Shown: positions 60,950 to 64,000 of the stretch, piece after piece | Layout of the letters: each line of letters begins with the position of its first letter | How positions within the stretch are numbered: the first letter of the stretch is position 1 | Source of the DNA: Hippophae tibetana | Taxonomy: Eukaryota; Streptophyta; Magnoliopsida; Rosales; Elaeagnaceae | NCBI GenBank assembly: GCA_037013495.1 | Contig: CM072807.1 | Coordinates: 2,639,001 to 2,703,000 of the forward strand | Direction of reading: 5' to 3' | Length of the DNA: 64,000 bases | Program-made: the position numbers and the translations under genes | Notes under the pieces: model-generated | Databases searched by the model: none | Told to the model about the DNA's origin: nothing | The model's input: only the letters and a program-made list of their open reading frames with translations

Positions 60950-61113
60950 AGTATTATTATCACAAATACCCCTGGAGTTTTACGTTTCTTCAAAATTACC
61001 CCTAAATTTTATTTAATATAAAAAATGCCCATGAACGTTATCAGCGTTATATCTCAGTTTAACATTAGGGGCAAAATGGTAATCTCACCCCTATACATAT
61101 ATTATTCCCGCGG
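60950..61113. repeat. Outer part of the foldback region
   Basis: ATTATCACAAATACCCCTGG ... TTCTTCAAAATTACCCCTA repeats a motif seen again inside the left arm at about 61327-61385 (ATTATCGCAAATACCCTTGA), so the foldback may be nested or extended here. Confidence 0.5.
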
Positions 61114-62070
61114 GATAAAAAATCAAAAATAACCCCGAGGTTTTCAATATTTTCAGAAATACCCTTAACGTTTAAAAAAAGCTATAATACTTATGAGGTT
61201 TAAGTTATCTTCAAAAATACCCTTATTATTTAACATAAGCATAAAAAAGCCATGAAAAATCAAATCAATATCTGAAAAATTATTTTCTACTCCTACCTAT
61301 ATAGCTTTTTTAATATTATCGTTGAAAATATTATCGCAAATACCCTTGAGGTTTTATTTTTCTTCAAAAATACTCTTATTATAATAATTAATTTAACTTT
61401 ATCAAAAATACCTCTGCTATAATAATTAATTTAACTTTATCAAAAATATCTCTGCTACAATAATTAATTTAACTTCATCAAAAATATCTTTGCTACAATA
61501 TTTAATTTATCTTCATAAAAAATACTTCTACTTCTCAATAACATGATATAAAATATTTTCCAAAAATATTTAACTTGATATTGTTTGCTTTATTAACTTA
61601 ATTTATCTTCAAGGGTATTTTTGAAAAATATTTTATATCGTGTTATTAAGAAATAAGGATATTTTTGATGAAGATAAATTAAATATTATAATTGAGGAAT
61701 TTTTAACGAAGTTAAATTAATTATTGTAGCATGGGTATTTTTGATAAAGTTAAATTAATTATTATAAAAAAAGTATTTTTGATAAAGTTAAATTAATTAT
61801 TATAACAATGATATTTTTGAAGAAAAACAAAACCTTAAGGGTATTTACGATAATATTCTTAACAATAATATTCAAAAACTATATAGATAAGGGTAGAAAA
61901 GATTTTTCAGATATTTATTTGATTTTTTTACGACTTTTTGACGATTTTGTTAAATAATAAAGACATTATTGAAAATAATTTAAAACTTAGAGGTATTGTA
62001 GTTTTTATTTTAAATATTAAGGGTATTTTTGAAGATATTGAAAATTTTGGGGGTATTTTTGATTTTTTTA
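61114..62070. repeat. Foldback / long inverted repeat of about 1 kb
   Basis: The left arm (about 61114-61555) is the reverse complement of the right arm (about 61612-62070) over its whole length, with a loop of about 55 bases. Matches include TAAAAAATCAAAAATA at the tips and CAATATCTGAAAAATTATTT / AAATATCTGAAAAATCTTTT in mid-arm. ATAATTAATTTAACTTTATC units repeat three or four times in each arm at about 38-base spacing. Non-coding. Fits a foldback or Mutator-type MITE, or a hairpin small-RNA locus. Confidence 0.85.
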
Positions 62071-62090
62071 CAACCGGTTAAAAAAAAAAA

Positions 62091-62131
62091 GAAGAAGAAG
62101 AAGAAGAAGAAGAAGTTAAAAAAGCACGTTC

Positions 62132-62167
<36 letters not shown>
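62091..62167 (+). repeat. (GAA)n, (CT)n and (GT)n microsatellites in the CLASP 5' region
   Basis: GAA units 62091-62115, CT units about 62131-62151, GT units 62151-62167. The CT/GT block probably marks the start region of the CLASP leader. Confidence 0.9.
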
Positions 62168-62321
62168 AATTTGAGGCTTAATCCTTTGAGCTTTCTCTCT
62201 ACATCTCTTTCAGTCGCTCACTCTTTCACCAACTCCAACATTAACAGTTGGAGAATTCGATACAGTCAACTGCCGCTAAATCCAGCGGCTTTGCCCAAAG
62301 CATTTCTTAATTGGTCTCATC

Positions 62322-62330
62322 ATGCCCTAA
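62322..62330 (+). other. Minimal upstream open frame in the CLASP leader
   Basis: ATG CCC TAA, 98 bases before the CLASP start. I found no other ATG between 62168 and 62427. Confidence 0.6.
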
Positions 62331-62427
62331 ATTCCACTTCAATCCGCTAATTCTTCACCAGATCCGAGCAAGGTCGCACCAGATCAACGCTTCTGGAGCA
62401 AGTAAGCTCTAGTTGTCTGTATCTCTA

Positions 62428-63873
62428 ATGGAGGAAGCGCTTGAACTCGCACGCGCTAAGGATACTAAGGAGCGCATGGCAGGAGTTCAGAGACTCCATC
62501 AACTTTTCGAGGCTTCGAGAAAGAGTTTGAGTTCATCTGAGGTTACGGCTTTGGTTGATTGTTGTTTGGATCTTCTTAAGGACAATAATTTTAGAGTATC
62601 TCAGGGTGCTCTTCAAGCAATTGCATCGGCTGCTGTCCTCTCTGGTGAGCATTTTAAGCTCCACTTTAATGCGCTTGTTCCTGCCGTTGTTGAGAGATTG
62701 GGTGATGGTAAACAACCCGTGCGCGATGCTGCTAGGAGGTTGTTACTTACTCTGATGGAGGTATTGCTCATTTTTATCTGATTCCCAATCCTGTTGTTGT
62801 TGGACTCTGTTTTACCTGTGCATGTGGCCAGATCAAATTCATGATAGTTCACAACGAGATTAGAAAATGGGGAATTTGCTTACTTATGTTTGTTTGATGG
62901 AATCAATGTTATTTTCATTATGTTTCTTAAGTCTTCTTTTGTATTAACTTTAATGGCCTAGTTTAAAATTAATTTGTTTTATTTGTTTGATACACTTGGC
63001 ATCTATCAATTGTCATTGTTGGTCAACGATGAATATTTTGTATTGCCTGTAGAAAAAAATATTATTCTTTTAATTGTTTTTTTGTTTGGGAAGGTTATGT
63101 TTTTTTTTAACCCTTAAAATTTCTTGTTTTAAGTGTTCTTTATTGGATTGAATTATCCTTTGAATTTAATAAAAGGCTTGGAAGGTTGAAGACTTGAAGT
63201 AGTATGTGGTGCACAACCGAAATTTAAGCTGAAGTAATAATGACTGAATCCAAAAACTGTATTCACTAAGAGAGGAAATCCTCAAGCAATAGTTTACAAA
63301 ATTGAAAATTCAATTCTGAACAAAAATAGTAGAGTTTTCTGGCTTGAAGGCTAATTAACAAACAAATGGTCTACAAATTTACTTATTATTAGATCGTTTC
63401 AGCCATCCTCATGCATCAGTATGCTGGAATGTACACTTTATTGTTTCGTCATAATAATTTTTGGCATACTTCTGTGATATAATTTTCTTGGTCTGTTTCA
63501 ATACTATCGTTCTCTAGAAAAAAAGGGCTGGAGCTAATGTGTTTTTGGCAGGTTTCTTCTCCGACAATTATTGTTGAACGAGCAGGTTCTTATGCCTGGA
63601 CGCACAAAAGCTGGAGAGTTCGAGAGGAGTTTGCACGGACTGTTACATCAGCTATTGCTCTTTTTGCATCTACTGAGCTCACCCTTCAGCGTTCTATACT
63701 TCCACCTGTACGTTCGATTCCTCATACTAGCATTAACACAATTTTTTCTTAAATGATCCATTTTTTTTATATGGAGATGTTAATGGATGTTCTGTATTTT
63801 TTATTATCAGATTTTGCAGATGTTGAATGATCCAAATCCTGGTGTTAGAGAAGCAGCTATATTGTGCATTGAG
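62428..63873 (+). CDS. CLASP: CLASP, CLIP-associated microtubule protein (5' part; gene runs off the window)
   Basis: Exons 62428-62760, 63552-63707 and 63811-63873, all phase 0 with GT-AG borders, encode the first 184 residues: MEEALELARAKDTKERMAG ... VSQGALQAIASAAVLSGEHF ... FNALVPAVVERLGDGKQPVR, then SSPTIIVERAGSYAWTHKSW, RVREEFARTVTSAIALFAST and ILQMLNDPNPGVREAAILCI. This is the first TOG-type HEAT array of plant CLASP and is close to the Arabidopsis protein as I recall it. CLASP binds microtubule plus ends and the cortex, stabilises arrays at cell edges, and affects division and auxin transport. The start is the family Met at 62428. The next exon is not in the window: sequence after 63970 does not match the expected continuation. 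Confidence 0.95.
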
Positions 63874-64000
63874 GTCAGTGGTTCTTGCCTTCTTGGTTGT
63901 CACCAATTTTTTTTTCTTTTTTTGTTTGGGGGGGTCTTGATTACATTTTCAAGTTAATTATTCTGCAGAGGTCAATTTTATTACCTTGGCACTCATAGAT

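Noticed and set aside
63961..64000. Fourth CLASP exon after the CAG at 63969
   Set aside because: The sequence after it does not encode the expected continuation of the TOG domain, so it is treated as intron.

Overview
This is nuclear DNA of a flowering plant, almost certainly a eudicot. The genes are split by short AT-rich GT-AG introns, the spaces between them are very AT-rich, and the repeats are typical plant ones: an LTR/Copia element with a tRNA-iMet primer site, Athila-type Gypsy gag, short-LTR (TRIM-like) elements, a hAT MITE, a LINE remnant and endogenous pararetrovirus debris. There are no prokaryotic operons and no CRISPR. I cannot name the species.

Layout. 1-2.8 kb: the last three exons of a GRXS12/GRXC5-type plastid glutaredoxin (+); its active-site exon is not in the window, and a short Gypsy-like fragment lies in the preceding intron. 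3.1-8.2 kb: a divergent pair of paralogous root cap/LEA-related secreted proteins (-, then +) that share coding structure and a conserved core promoter. 8.7-17.4 kb: an eight-exon gene of unknown function (572 codons plus stop, all phases consistent) whose third intron holds a 5.5 kb antisense Copia element. 18.7-34.7 kb: a gene-free AT-rich stretch with short-LTR elements, a 40-bp tandem repeat, MITEs and local duplications. 34.8-40.4 kb: a DUF3741/DUF4378 protein of the TRM (TON1-recruiting motif) family (+, 982 aa). 42.6-46.8 kb: decayed caulimovirid (pararetrovirus) sequence (-) between about 300-bp direct repeats. 47.2-50.1 kb: a TOM2A-type tetraspanin (-, 280 aa, six exons). 54-55.2 kb: a LINE fragment broken by a TRIM-like element. 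59.2-60.5 kb: a decayed Athila-like gag. 61.1-62.1 kb: a roughly 1-kb foldback (inverted repeat). 62.4 kb to the end: the first three exons of CLASP (+).

How the genes relate. From memory of Arabidopsis, GRXS12, a DUF3741 gene, a TOM2A-like tetraspanin and CLASP also sit in this order on chromosome 2 (around At2g20270 to At2g20190), so the host genes look like a conserved block into which retroelements and the root-cap pair have been interspersed. TRM and CLASP both act on cortical and preprophase-band microtubules. The tetraspanin, root-cap proteins and glutaredoxin have unrelated roles. All gene models were built by hand from splice sites and reading-frame continuity.
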